Assembly (NCBI GenBank): GCA_964592235.1
Contig: CAZQCF010000001.1
Coordinates: 62,001-126,000 of the forward strand
From: PLA3 sp964592235
GTDB taxonomy: Bacteria; Planctomycetota; Phycisphaerae; UBA1845; UTPLA1
DNA length: 64,000 nucleotides
Reading direction: 5' to 3'
The position numbers and the translations under genes were made by a program. The notes beneath the pieces are model-generated. The model was given only the letters and a program-made list of their open reading frames with translations. It was not told where the DNA came from and did no database searches. Shown here one piece after another: positions 7,255 through 16,341 of this stretch. The first letter of the stretch is position 1. Each line of letters begins with the position of its first letter.

Positions 7255-8946
7255 ATGGAGTTCCTGTCGTCACAATTCAGGCAGATCGGCGAGCAGCTTC
7301 GCGGCACGTCGGTTTCGCAGCGCGCAGCGATCGGCCTGCTCGTCGTGGTGCTGATCGGCGGCATGTACGGGCTGGTGCGCTGGAGCGGCCAGCCGGACTG
7401 GGTGCCGCTTCTGCCGCAGTCGTTTACGCCGGAACAGATTCAGTCGATCCAGGCATCGCTGGCGGTGGCCGGCGAGCGATCGAAGGTCGACGGGGATCGC
7501 ATACTCATTCAGGGGGATGACAGCCGCCGCGAACAGTTGACGGCGATGCTGGCGCAAAGCGGTTCACTGCCGAAGGACACGAGCCTGGGCTACGCGGCGC
7601 TGGTGAAGGCCAGCAGCGTATTCATGGGCGATCGCAGCCGCGTTTGGATGGAGAACCGCGGGCTGGAGTCGGAGCTGTCCGGTGTGATTGGTCGGTTCCG
7701 CGGCGTGAAAGAGGCGCATGTCTTCATCGAAGTTCCGCAGACGCGGGGATTCTCGGGCAAGTCGACGCAATCGCGAGCGAGCGTGCATCTGACGCTGTCG
7801 GAAGGCGAGTCGCTGGATAAGCAGCGCGTGGCGGCGATCGCGAATTTCGTGGCCGGGGCGGTGAGCGGGCTTGACCCGCGAAACGTGAAGATCACGGACG
7901 GCGCGCGGTTCTACCGACCGCCGGAGAGCGCGGGCGAAGTGCCCAACGAGTTGCTGGACATCCAGCGGCACGCCGAGGACTACCACTCCCAGAAAGTGTA
8001 CGACCAGTTGCGGTATATCCCCGGTGTGCTGGTAAACGTCTACGCGCAGCTTCGCACGAGCGAGGAGCAGGTTCAGGAGAAGACGCTTGGCCCGCCGACG
8101 GTGGACAACGAAACGTCACGCACCGAGGAGACGCGCAACGTGTCGGCGGCGACCGGTCCGGGCGTGCGCCCGAACCAGGGTCGTAGCATCAGCGACGGCG
8201 GAGCGGGCACGTCGAACACGAAAGAAGATACGGAGACGAGTCTGAAAGGCGAGCGCGACACAAAAGTGCGCAGCACGAATCACGCGGTGGGCGTGGTGGA
8301 GAAACTGACGGCAGCGGTGAATGTGCCGCGGAGTTACCTGGAGCGTATCGCGGCGGCGATGGGCGCAACGAGCGGCGGCGGCGGCAAGAACGACGACGCG
8401 CTGATCGGCAAGATCGCCGAGGCCGAGCTGCCGAAGATCCGCGCGCTGGTGAAGCCGCTGATCAACGCGACCGCGGATGAGCAGGTCGTGGTGAACTGGT
8501 ATTACGACATGGCGGCGCCGGAAACGAGCGCGCCGGCGACGCAGGCGACGGGCATGGTGGCGCTGGCCCGAGATTATGGCGCCCAGATCGGCGTGGGCGT
8601 GCTCGTGTTGTTCAGCTTGTTCATGCTGATGCGCATGGCGCGACAGGGCGCGGGCGTGATGGGTCGCGCGAGTCGGGGCCGGCCGGCGCCGGCGGGCGCG
8701 TCGATCGGCGGCGGATTTGCGGGGTTCGGAGGCTATGGCGAGCCGGATGGCCCGCTGCAGAAGTTGAGCGGCGGGACGATGCTCGTCGGCGAGGCTGAAG
8801 AGACGGACGCGGTAATGGAAGGCCACGAAGTGGATGAGAAAACGGTTCGAACGCACCAGATTGTGCATCAGATCAGTCAGATGGTGCGGGAAGACCCGGC
8901 ATCGGCCGCGAACATCGTTCACCACTGGTTGCAGGAAGAGAAATAG
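7255..8946 (+). CDS. fliF: Flagellar MS-ring protein FliF
   Basis: 563 residues. TM1 lies near residues 22-44 (IGLLVVVLIGGMYGLVRW). The periplasmic ring-building motifs follow (VFMGDRSRVWMENRGLESELSG, IGRFRGVKEAHVFIEVP, ASVHLTL, VAAIANFVAGAVSGLDPRNVKI), then a long variable insert, TM2 near 444-462, and a C-terminal FliG-binding tail (VREDPASAANIVHHWL). FliF forms the membrane ring on which rod, export gate and C-ring assemble. The length is normal (about 550). It is followed 5 bp later by fliG. Confidence 0.97.
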   Translation: MEFLSSQFRQIGEQLRGTSVSQRAAIGLLVVVLIGGMYGLVRWSGQPDWVPLLPQSFTPEQIQSIQASLAVAGERSKVDGDRILIQGDDSRREQLTAMLAQSGSLPKDTSLGYAALVKASSVFMGDRSRVWMENRGLESELSGVIGRFRGVKEAHVFIEVPQTRGFSGKSTQSRASVHLTLSEGESLDKQRVAAIANFVAGAVSGLDPRNVKITDGARFYRPPESAGEVPNELLDIQRHAEDYHSQKVYDQLRYIPGVLVNVYAQLRTSEEQVQEKTLGPPTVDNETSRTEETRNVSAATGPGVRPNQGRSISDGGAGTSNTKEDTETSLKGERDTKVRSTNHAVGVVEKLTAAVNVPRSYLERIAAAMGATSGGGGKNDDALIGKIAEAELPKIRALVKPLINATADEQVVVNWYYDMAAPETSAPATQATGMVALARDYGAQIGVGVLVLFSLFMLMRMARQGAGVMGRASRGRPAPAGASIGGGFAGFGGYGEPDGPLQKLSGGTMLVGEAEETDAVMEGHEVDEKTVRTHQIVHQISQMVREDPASAANIVHHWLQEEK

Positions 8947-8951
8947 ACACG

Positions 8952-9992
8952 ATGGCGGCACGAAACAACCGCAATCAGAAGGACGACGAGGAGAAGCAGA
9001 GCGGTCTGCGCAAGGCCGCGATTCTGCTCGTCAGCCTTAGCCGGGAGACGGCGTCGGCGATCCTGCGCCAACTGGACGGCGATTCGATCGAGGCGATCAC
9101 CCGGGAGATTGCTCACATTTCGGAGCTGGACGAAGCTTCGCGGCAGACCGTGATCGAGGAGTTTCACGGCCTGGCGCTGGCGCGGCGGTACGGCGAAGTC
9201 GGCGGACTGGCTTACGCGCGGAGCCTGTTGAGTACAGCGCTGAACAAGGAAGACTCCGATCGGATCATGCACACGGTCGAGCATCAGTTCAACTCCAAGC
9301 CGTTTACGTTCCTGCACAAGGCGGCGACGGAGAATCTGCTGACGTTCATTCAGGACGAGCATCCGCAGACGATTGCGCTGATCCTGGCGCACCTGACGCC
9401 GGACAAGGCGAGCGAGATTCTGGGCGGTTTGAAAGACGAGAAGCAGAAGGAAGTCGTGGCGCGCATCTCGCGCATGGAGCAGACCAGCCCCGAGGTCATC
9501 AAGGAAGTCGAGCGCGGGCTGGAGCATCGGCTAAGCGGTCTGGTGACGGAGCGGCTGCAGCGCGTCGGGGGCGTGGAGAGCGTCGCGGAGATTCTCAATC
9601 TGTGCGACCGGTCCACCGAGCAGGGGATTCTCGAAAAGCTCGGTGAGGAAGACCCCGAGCTGGTCGAACAGATTCGCCGGCTGATGTTCGTCTTCGAGGA
9701 CATCCTGCTGGTCAACGACAAGGGCATCCAGGCCGTGCTGAAGGAAGTGGAGACCAGCGAGCTGGTGCTGGCGATGCGCACGGCGACCGACGAATTGAAG
9801 CAGAAGATTCTGTCGAACATGTCGGAGCGTGCGGCCCAGATGATCACCGAGGAGATGGAGTACATGGGCCCGGTGCGGCTGTCGGATGTCGAGACGGCGC
9901 AGCAGAAGATCGTGGACGTCGTGCGGCGGCTGGAGGACGCGGGCGAGATCATCATCGCCGGTCGCGGTGGCGAGAAGGAACTCGTTGTTTAG
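8952..9992 (+). CDS. fliG: Flagellar motor switch protein FliG
   Basis: 346 residues with the three armadillo-like parts of FliG: the N-terminal FliF-binding domain, the middle domain with the EHPQTIALILAHL signature, and the C-terminal torque domain (FEDILLVNDKGIQAVLKEVETSELVLAMR, ILSNMSERAAQMITEEMEYMGPVRLSDVETAQ). The charged torque helix is present, so the motor should be functional. FliG is the rotor part that faces the stator. The usual partner FliM is not encoded in the window. Confidence 0.98.
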   Translation: MAARNNRNQKDDEEKQSGLRKAAILLVSLSRETASAILRQLDGDSIEAITREIAHISELDEASRQTVIEEFHGLALARRYGEVGGLAYARSLLSTALNKEDSDRIMHTVEHQFNSKPFTFLHKAATENLLTFIQDEHPQTIALILAHLTPDKASEILGGLKDEKQKEVVARISRMEQTSPEVIKEVERGLEHRLSGLVTERLQRVGGVESVAEILNLCDRSTEQGILEKLGEEDPELVEQIRRLMFVFEDILLVNDKGIQAVLKEVETSELVLAMRTATDELKQKILSNMSERAAQMITEEMEYMGPVRLSDVETAQQKIVDVVRRLEDAGEIIIAGRGGEKELVV

Positions 9993-10013
9993 GCAGGGGC
10001 GCAAGGGGTCGGC

Positions 10014-10814
10014 ATGACGCGAGCGATTCGGTCGGTGATCAAGGCGGGCGATGCGCGACTGACGACGCGCGGCATGTATTCGCTGGACCTGCGCGACATC
10101 GAGCACGAGGCGGCACAGGTGCTGGCGGCCGCTCGCGCGCAGGCCGAACGCATCATCGCCGAGGCGCGCGCCGTGGCGAGCGCGCAGAGCGAGCTGACCC
10201 GGCAGACCGCGCACCGTGAAGGGTATGCACAGGGCCAGGCACGTGGTCAGGAGACCGGCCACGCGGCGGCGCTGGAGGAGGCGCGCGCGCGCTTTGCCGA
10301 GGAGCACGGCGCACTGGGCCGGTCATTGACCGAGGCTTTGGCCGAATTCGCGGCACGACGCGATCAATTGTTTGTTGAGGCTCGGCGCGACGCCGTACTG
10401 CTCGCCGTGACGATCGCATCGCGCGCGTGGTCGCGGCTGGCAGCGGATGACTCGATGGTGACGCAGGTCGCCATGGACGCGATGGGCGAAGCGCTGGAGC
10501 TAGTCGGCCGTACGACGCAGGCGACGGTGCGCGTGAACCCGGCGGACGCAGCGGCGCTGGAGCGCTTCGCGGAGTCGGTGCTCGGCGTCGCGCGGGACAG
10601 TACGCACGTTCGGGTCGTCGCGGATGAATCGGTGCCGCGCGGCGGCGTGCGGATTGAGACGGCCGATTCGGCCGTGGATGCGACAATCAACCAGCGGCTC
10701 GACCGGATCGCGGATGAGCTGGTGAGCGGTTGGCGCGAGCGGTCGGCGGCGTTGGCGCTGGACGCGGGCGCGGCGGGCGAGTCAACGATCCGCCATGGCG
10801 GGCCCGCCGGCTAA
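10014..10814 (+). CDS. fliH: Flagellar assembly protein FliH
   Basis: 266 residues. An Ala/Glu/Gln-rich N-terminal coiled coil (IEHEAAQVLAAARAQAERIIAEARA, then repeated Gly-Gln/Gly-His spacing) is the FliH-type GxxxG region, followed by a C-terminal domain similar to the V/F-ATPase peripheral stalk. FliH regulates the ATPase FliI and tethers it to the C-ring. AAGGGG upstream of ATG 10014 supports the start. It is placed between fliG and fliI as in most flagellar operons. Confidence 0.88.
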   Translation: MTRAIRSVIKAGDARLTTRGMYSLDLRDIEHEAAQVLAAARAQAERIIAEARAVASAQSELTRQTAHREGYAQGQARGQETGHAAALEEARARFAEEHGALGRSLTEALAEFAARRDQLFVEARRDAVLLAVTIASRAWSRLAADDSMVTQVAMDAMGEALELVGRTTQATVRVNPADAAALERFAESVLGVARDSTHVRVVADESVPRGGVRIETADSAVDATINQRLDRIADELVSGWRERSAALALDAGAAGESTIRHGGPAG

Positions 10815-10847
10815 TTGGCAGATCCCGGTGGTGTGGATGATTGGGCG

Positions 10848-10870
10848 TGCCACTGCTCAAAGCAGTGGCA
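10848..10870. repeat. Palindromic intergenic repeat (TGCCACTGCT family)
   Basis: 10-bp perfect arms TGCCACTGCT and AGCAGTGGCA around CAA, in the fliH-fliI gap. The strong stem should form in the transcript. There is no U-tract, so it is not a classical terminator. Confidence 0.75.
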
Positions 10871-10941
10871 CACAATGCGATCCATTGACCGTGGCATCGT
10901 TCTGAATCACGCGGGCGTTGCGACGGCGAGGCGGCAAATCG

Positions 10942-12336
10942 ATGACGGCACTGGCGGAAGCGATTGAGACAGCACGGCGCGCGGACACGCTCGGCGTGAC
11001 CGGGCGCGTGTTGTCCTGCACGGGCATGACGATCTGCGCCGCGGGGTTGCCGGTGCCGGTCGGGTCGCTCTGCGTGATCGACACCGGCGCAGATTGCAGA
11101 GATGGGACGCGATTCGGCAGGGGTCGAGGAACGCTGGCGGAAGTGATCGGGTTTCGAGAGCAGACGACGCTGCTCATGCCGCTCTCCAGCGCCGATGGAA
11201 TCGCGAAGGGGCAACCGGTTCGCCATGTGACCAGCACGCAAAAGGTCGCGGTCGGCCCGGGCCTGCTCGGGCGCGTGCTGGACGGCCTGGGGCGACCGTG
11301 CGACGGCAAGCCCGCGCCGGCCCTGGATTCTCACTACCCACTTCACCGAACGGCTCCCGATGCGCTGCGTCGGCCGCGCATCGACGCGCCGCTCTCGGTT
11401 GGAGTCCGTTCGATCAACGCGATGCTGACGCCGGGTTGCGGGCAGCGACTCGGCGTGTTCGCCGGGACGGGCGTCGGCAAGAGCGTGCTGCTCGGCATGA
11501 TGGCTCGGCATACGTCGGCCGACGTGGCGGTGATCTCGCTGGTCGGCGAGCGCGGCCGCGAGGTGCGGGATTTCATTGAAAAAGACCTCGGCGAGCGCGG
11601 CCTGGCGCGGAGCGTGCTGGTGGTGAGCACGTCGGATCAGTCACCGCCGCTTCGCGTGCGCGCGTGCTTCGTGGCGACGGCTATCGCGGAGTATTTTCGC
11701 GATCAGGGCGCCAACGTGCTGCTGCTGATGGATTCGGTCACGCGCCTGGCGATGGCGGGGCGACAAATCGGGCTGGCGGCGGGCGAGCCGCCGGCGACGA
11801 AAGGCTATCCGCCGAGTGTGTTCGCGATGCTGCCGAAGCTGCTGGAGCGCAGCGGGCGCAGCGAGCGCGGGAGCATCACGGGACTCTACACGGTGCTCGT
11901 GGAAGGCGACGACACGAACGAGCCGGTGTCCGACGCGGTGCGGGGAATTCTTGACGGACACATCCTGTTGTCGCGGCGGCTCGCGAATCGCGGGCAGTAC
12001 CCGGCGGTCAGTGTGCTGGAGAGCGTCAGCCGCGTGATGCCGGACGTGGTGGACACGCCGCACCTCGACGCGGCCATGCAGGTGCGACGGCTTCTGGCGG
12101 TGTGGGACGAGATTGAAGACCTGGTGAACATCGGGGCGTATGCAGCCGGGAGCAACCCGGAGTACGACCTCGCAATTCGCATGATGCCGGCGATTACGGC
12201 GTTTCTGCGGCAGGAGATGGGCAGCGGCGTGGACTTCGAAACGTCGAAGGCGGCGCTGATGGAGCTGCTGGAGGAGATCAACCGATCGGAATCACCCAAA
12301 CGCCAGGGCGTCGAAACGCCAGGAAGTAAAAAGTAG
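10942..12336 (+). CDS. fliI: Flagellum-specific export ATPase FliI
   Basis: 464 residues from ATG 10942 (the frame is open to a TTG at 10918). It has the F1-beta-like core: Walker A FAGTGVGKSVLL, ALISLVGERGREVRDFIE-type segment, Walker B LLLMDSVTRLAMA, and the arginine region IGLAAGEPPATKGYPPSVF. FliI is the ATPase of the flagellar type III secretion complex with FliH and FliJ. The stop codon TAG (12334-12336) lies inside a GTAG-hairpin repeat, so the last residues (about GSKK) may have been set by a repeat insertion. Confidence 0.97.
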   Translation: MTALAEAIETARRADTLGVTGRVLSCTGMTICAAGLPVPVGSLCVIDTGADCRDGTRFGRGRGTLAEVIGFREQTTLLMPLSSADGIAKGQPVRHVTSTQKVAVGPGLLGRVLDGLGRPCDGKPAPALDSHYPLHRTAPDALRRPRIDAPLSVGVRSINAMLTPGCGQRLGVFAGTGVGKSVLLGMMARHTSADVAVISLVGERGREVRDFIEKDLGERGLARSVLVVSTSDQSPPLRVRACFVATAIAEYFRDQGANVLLLMDSVTRLAMAGRQIGLAAGEPPATKGYPPSVFAMLPKLLERSGRSERGSITGLYTVLVEGDDTNEPVSDAVRGILDGHILLSRRLANRGQYPAVSVLESVSRVMPDVVDTPHLDAAMQVRRLLAVWDEIEDLVNIGAYAAGSNPEYDLAIRMMPAITAFLRQEMGSGVDFETSKAALMELLEEINRSESPKRQGVETPGSKK

Positions 12337-12354
12337 GGTGGGCACGGCCCACCA
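12333..12354 (+). repeat. REP-like GTAG hairpin (GGTGGGC family, copy 2)
   Basis: GTAG then arms GGTGGGC / GCCCACC with an ACG loop. The TAG of the GTAG motif is the stop codon of fliI. A degraded relative (TAGAGTGGGCGCGGTCC) follows at 12364-12380. Confidence 0.8.
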
Positions 12355-12405
12355 AGCGTTGAATAGAGTGGGCGCGGTCCGGCGCGGGGTCGAAGGCTTG
12401 AACAG

Positions 12406-12879
12406 ATGAAATCACGACGCACGTATCGATTTGAAACGCTGCTGAAGATACGCCGGGCGAAGGAGGATACGGCCCGTCGCGTGGTGGCGTCGCGACTGCG
12501 CCAGATCGCGGGGGTGGAGCAGCGTCAGGCGGCGTTATCGGAGCGCATTTCGCAGGAATCCGAGGCGATTCGCTCGTCACTGGGAGAAAAAAACAAAAAT
12601 CTTGACGTGGAGCAATTGCGGTGGTCGCGGCACTGGCTGGGCCGGTTGCGGTTGGGCGTGCTGGAGGCGCAGGCTGAAGTTGCAGGTCACCGCGCAATGC
12701 TCGCGCAGGAGCGCGCGGCGTTAAGTGACGCCCGGAAGCAGGTCAGCGTGCTGGATCGCCTGAAGGAGCGCTGGCGGGCGTCAGTTATTGCCGAAGCGCA
12801 GCGCGCCGAAGCGCTGCAGTTGGATGAGATGAACACGGCGCGCTATGCGATCGGCGCGGGTCAGGAAGTGAGAGTTTGA
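12406..12879 (+). CDS. fliJ: Flagellar export protein FliJ
   Basis: 157 residues, wholly coiled coil. It begins with the family hallmark YRFETLLKIRRAKEDTARR and continues with the two long antiparallel helices of FliJ, the gamma-subunit-like stalk that links the FliI hexamer to FlhA and escorts export chaperones. The length is typical (about 147). It overlaps the next gene by one base (TGATG), so the two are translationally coupled. Confidence 0.88.
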   Translation: MKSRRTYRFETLLKIRRAKEDTARRVVASRLRQIAGVEQRQAALSERISQESEAIRSSLGEKNKNLDVEQLRWSRHWLGRLRLGVLEAQAEVAGHRAMLAQERAALSDARKQVSVLDRLKERWRASVIAEAQRAEALQLDEMNTARYAIGAGQEVRV

Positions 12880-13532
12880 TGCTCAAGCGCGCTTTTTTCG
12901 CGGCGGCGATTGTGACGATGTTAAACGCAGCGGCGCTGACGGGCGTCGCGGCGTGGGCGGCGACACGCGGCTATTTGGCGCGCGATCGCGTGCACGCGGC
13001 GCTGGCCGTGCTGCAGGGCGAAGCGCCCGCGGCGACGACCCAGCCGAGCGCGGCAACGCAGCCGGGTTCGGATTCGCCCGTGCCGCCGACGGCGGAGCAG
13101 TTGCGGCAGCGCGAGACGGCGGAAGAAATCGCGAGGACGGAACTTGAACGGCGGAACCAGGAGATCGCGCAGGCTTGGAAGCTGCTGGAGATGCAGCAAC
13201 TCGCCGTCGTGCGCGAGAAGGAGTCGCTCGAAGCCGATCGCAAGCGATTCGCCGACGAAGTGCGGCAGCAGGCCGCGGCAGGAAGCGACGACGGCCTCGC
13301 CAAGGAGCTTGAGATTCTCGGCGGGCTCAAGGCGAAGGACGCCAAGGCGCTGCTGCGGCTCAAGCCGGATGCTGACGTGGTGCGGACGCTCATGGCGCTG
13401 GATGCGCGGGTCGGCCGCAAGATCGTCGGCGAATGCAAGGAACCCGAGGAGCGCCTGTGGATCGGGCGCATTTTGGACAAGTTACATGAGCAGAATGCAG
13501 CACGGGCGGAGGTCCTGGGCAGCAGCTCCTAA
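12879..13532 (+). CDS. MotE-like membrane-anchored coiled-coil protein
   Basis: 217 residues from ATG 12879, which overlaps the fliJ stop. It has a signal-anchor near residues 5-28, a Pro/Thr-rich linker, a long coiled coil (about 65-135), and a C-terminal helical domain (about 140-200: LGGLKAKDAKALLRLKPDADVVRTLMALDARVGRKIVGE) like the MgtE-N/MotE fold. Such proteins sit between fliJ and fliK in many operons and are described as periplasmic stator chaperones (MotE, partner MotC). No motC or motAB is visible here, so that role is inferred from family and position. Confidence 0.65.
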   Translation: MLKRAFFAAAIVTMLNAAALTGVAAWAATRGYLARDRVHAALAVLQGEAPAATTQPSAATQPGSDSPVPPTAEQLRQRETAEEIARTELERRNQEIAQAWKLLEMQQLAVVREKESLEADRKRFADEVRQQAAAGSDDGLAKELEILGGLKAKDAKALLRLKPDADVVRTLMALDARVGRKIVGECKEPEERLWIGRILDKLHEQNAARAEVLGSSS

Positions 13533-13582
13533 TCATTCCGATTGCGCGGGCGGTTTGACGCGCCGGTCGGAAGGAGCCACCC

Positions 13583-15487
13583 ATGGAGATGGCCCGACTT
13601 CTGACGCAGCTCCTGCGTCGACCGGCGCCGGCGAATGACCGCGGCGCGAGTATTCCCTTTGATGTTGCGTCGGCGCGGCCGACCGATCGCTCGTTCACGC
13701 GCGAGTTGGAGCAGTTGCGTTCGTCCGCGCGCGACGCCGCGCCGGCCGTGCGCCCCGAGCCGGCATCGCGCCCGGAGAAACCCGCATCGAAGTCGTCCGG
13801 CAAAGTCGACAAACCACGCGATGACTCCGCGCCGACGGAGGACACGCAACCTGCGTTTCAAGATGACGCGTCGGCCATCTCCGAAGGGCCGGTACAGCTG
13901 GCGGTCGCGCTGATGCAACCAGTGACCTCGGAAGCCGCGGAGCGGAATGCACCCGCTGCCGAGGCCACGGCCGCCCCGTCGAGTGTGCCGTCGCCGTCCG
14001 ATCCTGCGCATTCGCGCTCGGCTGCTTCGTCGTGGAAGGCATTGGGCGCGGATGACAAGCTCGGGCTTCCTGGGCTGGTTGACGGGAACCGGACTTCTCG
14101 CACGCCGCCGGAGTTCAAGCCACTGGATCAAGCAATCCCGATCGGTGAGCCGGAGAACGACGCCTCGAAGCTGGAGCTGGCGGAGAAGCAGAAGTGGGCG
14201 GCGTTGCAGGAGACCAGCCGAGCCGGTTGGGTGGGACGTCGGTTCATCGCCGACGCGAGCGCGCATCGTCAGCCGTTGATCAAGAATCAGGGCCACGGCG
14301 GAACGACCGGGTCGCAGGCATCCGGCGGATTGGCACGCGAGACATTGAGTGCGACAGCGGGCCACTCGGATAGTGTTTTCAAAACCGCGACGGCGGTGCC
14401 GGCATCCACGGACGCGACGGATGATGCAGGCGATGCCAATGCGGAAGCCGATTCGCCGCGCGCGGCAGCCGAAGGCGGCACTGTAGCGCAGCGACAAGCC
14501 GTGGCAAAGTCCAGGTCGACGGTTGACTCGCGGCAGGATCGCGCGGGCAACTCGCCGGCGAACGGATCATCCGAACAGAGTCCGTCAAGTGCTGCGGACC
14601 GCGCGGGACCATCACCTTCGACCGGCGCCGGCGTTGGAGCCGCTCCGATCTTGCGCGGTGCGGTGGAGCGAGTCGGGGTCTCGCGGATCGAGGGCGACTC
14701 GGCGGCGGCTTCGCTGGCCAAGGCGCTGCTAGCCCCGTCCACCGGCGATGCGAGCGGCCATTCCGCGGCGACGAATGTAACGGGTTTTAGTACGAATGCC
14801 GCGTCGAGTGCCGGTAATGTGACATCATCGGGCGAGCGGACCATCGCGTCGCCGGCCAAATCATTCAGCGCGATCGCGAGTCACCCAAGCCCGGCCGCGT
14901 CGCGCGTGGCGGAACTGCTGCTGGCGCAGCAGCCGGCGTCGGGCGGATTGGACGCGGCGGTGAGGCTGCTGGGCGGCGCGAGCGGTTCGGGAAAGCAGGA
15001 AGTGACGCTGCAACTGGATCCGCCGGAGCTGGGTCGCATGCGCCTCGAGGTGCGCATGGAAGAACAGACGATGAGCCTGCGCGTGGACGTGCAGAGTCGG
15101 GCAGTGGCCAAACTCGTGGAGACGCGCCTGCCGGAGCTGCGCGACGCGTTAAGCGCCCACGGCATCTCGATTGACAAATCGCAAGTCATCATTCGTACGG
15201 CCGACGCGCACGGGGGTTCACTTGGGCGCGAATCAGACTCAAGCGGGAATCAGCAACCGAGCGGGCACCATGGCGGCTCGGAAGGATACTTCTCCGAGGG
15301 GCAGGCCGGTCGTGATGGGAGTGCTGGTCAATCCTGGCGAGACGGATGGACTCCCGCGGATGCGAATGGCTCAAGTGACGATGCGTGGCGGGCCGCACAC
15401 GACCTGGATCGGGGCGTCGAGATCAGCGGATTGCATGTCGCATCCCCGGCATCGATGCGAGCCGGCGCGATGAACCTGGTGGCGTAG
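13583..15487 (+). CDS. fliK: Flagellar hook-length control protein FliK
   Basis: 634 residues. The first 460 are low-complexity Ala/Ser/Pro/Asp-rich sequence, as expected for a secreted molecular ruler. The conserved C-terminal switch domain is at about 470-540 (EVTLQLDPPELGRMRLEVRM, LRVDVQSRAVAKLVETRLPELRDALSAHGI), which touches FlhB to change export specificity from hook to filament. An additional disordered Gly/Ser tail follows. FliK is longer than the enterobacterial one (405), but length is variable. GGAAGGAG precedes the start. Confidence 0.92.
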   Translation: MEMARLLTQLLRRPAPANDRGASIPFDVASARPTDRSFTRELEQLRSSARDAAPAVRPEPASRPEKPASKSSGKVDKPRDDSAPTEDTQPAFQDDASAISEGPVQLAVALMQPVTSEAAERNAPAAEATAAPSSVPSPSDPAHSRSAASSWKALGADDKLGLPGLVDGNRTSRTPPEFKPLDQAIPIGEPENDASKLELAEKQKWAALQETSRAGWVGRRFIADASAHRQPLIKNQGHGGTTGSQASGGLARETLSATAGHSDSVFKTATAVPASTDATDDAGDANAEADSPRAAAEGGTVAQRQAVAKSRSTVDSRQDRAGNSPANGSSEQSPSSAADRAGPSPSTGAGVGAAPILRGAVERVGVSRIEGDSAAASLAKALLAPSTGDASGHSAATNVTGFSTNAASSAGNVTSSGERTIASPAKSFSAIASHPSPAASRVAELLLAQQPASGGLDAAVRLLGGASGSGKQEVTLQLDPPELGRMRLEVRMEEQTMSLRVDVQSRAVAKLVETRLPELRDALSAHGISIDKSQVIIRTADAHGGSLGRESDSSGNQQPSGHHGGSEGYFSEGQAGRDGSAGQSWRDGWTPADANGSSDDAWRAAHDLDRGVEISGLHVASPASMRAGAMNLVA

Positions 15488-15537
15488 TAAATGGTGTTGA
15501 GACGGCGCGGCGCGCCGAGTTGTGGAAAGGTTGAGAC

Positions 15538-16263
15538 ATGGAAGCTTCGACGATTGGTTCGAACACGTTTATCCCGACGCAGCGGGCAACAACGCGCGGG
15601 TTCGATGATCTCAAGGGCGAGGATTTCTTCGCGCTGATGATCGCGCAGTTGCAGGCGCAAGACCCAATGAAGCCGACGGATAATCAGCAACTGTTGAACC
15701 AGATGTCGAGCATTCGACAGATGGAGCAATCAGAGAATCTGACGTCCACGCTGTCGGCGCTGGCGTCGGAGCAGAGGTTCGGAGCCACGTCCGGTTTGAT
15801 CGGTCACTACGTCGCAGGCCGCGTGACGGACAACGCGGGCAATTCGACGGAGCTTCAGGGGCTGGTGATCGGCGTGCGGTTTGAGCGAGGCAACGCGATT
15901 CTCGAACTGCACAACGGACAGTCGCTGCCGGCGAGCAAGGTCGAACAGGTGACACTCGTGGAAAATCTTCCGCCGGACATTCTGGCGCAGCTTCAGCAGG
16001 AGCTGGGCCGCGTGCCGCCGGCCGATGACACCGCAGATGACGGCGCCGATCCGGTGGGCGAGGGAGACGGCGCGGTGGATGATGCCGGTGGGGACGATGA
16101 CCCGGGCGGCGCCGGGGCGTTTGTGGCCTCGCGCCTGCGAAACACGCCGTCACTCGCGGCGACGACGAATCAGCCCGGCGCGTTGAAACTGAACGCGCAA
16201 TGGACGAACGGCGGCGACGTGCTGGCGGCGCTGCTTGCGCCGAATTTCGGATTGCAACTGTGA
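15538..16263 (+). CDS. flgD: Flagellar hook capping protein FlgD
   Basis: 241 residues. The N-terminal motif FFALMIAQLQAQDPMKPTDNQQLLNQMSSIRQMEQ is diagnostic of FlgD, the scaffold that caps the growing hook. The central beta domain (LIGHYVAGRVTDNAGN...) follows, and the C-terminus carries an acidic Asp/Gly linker. AAAGGTTGAGAC precedes the ATG. Placement between fliK and flgE is the canonical hook module. Confidence 0.95.
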   Translation: MEASTIGSNTFIPTQRATTRGFDDLKGEDFFALMIAQLQAQDPMKPTDNQQLLNQMSSIRQMEQSENLTSTLSALASEQRFGATSGLIGHYVAGRVTDNAGNSTELQGLVIGVRFERGNAILELHNGQSLPASKVEQVTLVENLPPDILAQLQQELGRVPPADDTADDGADPVGEGDGAVDDAGGDDDPGGAGAFVASRLRNTPSLAATTNQPGALKLNAQWTNGGDVLAALLAPNFGLQL

Positions 16264-16341
16264 TTCCTGCGGGCCGAACAGGAACGTCGATTTAACGAAA
16301 CGTTGCGGACACAAGACCTTCGCCATGGGAGGTAGGTTGAT

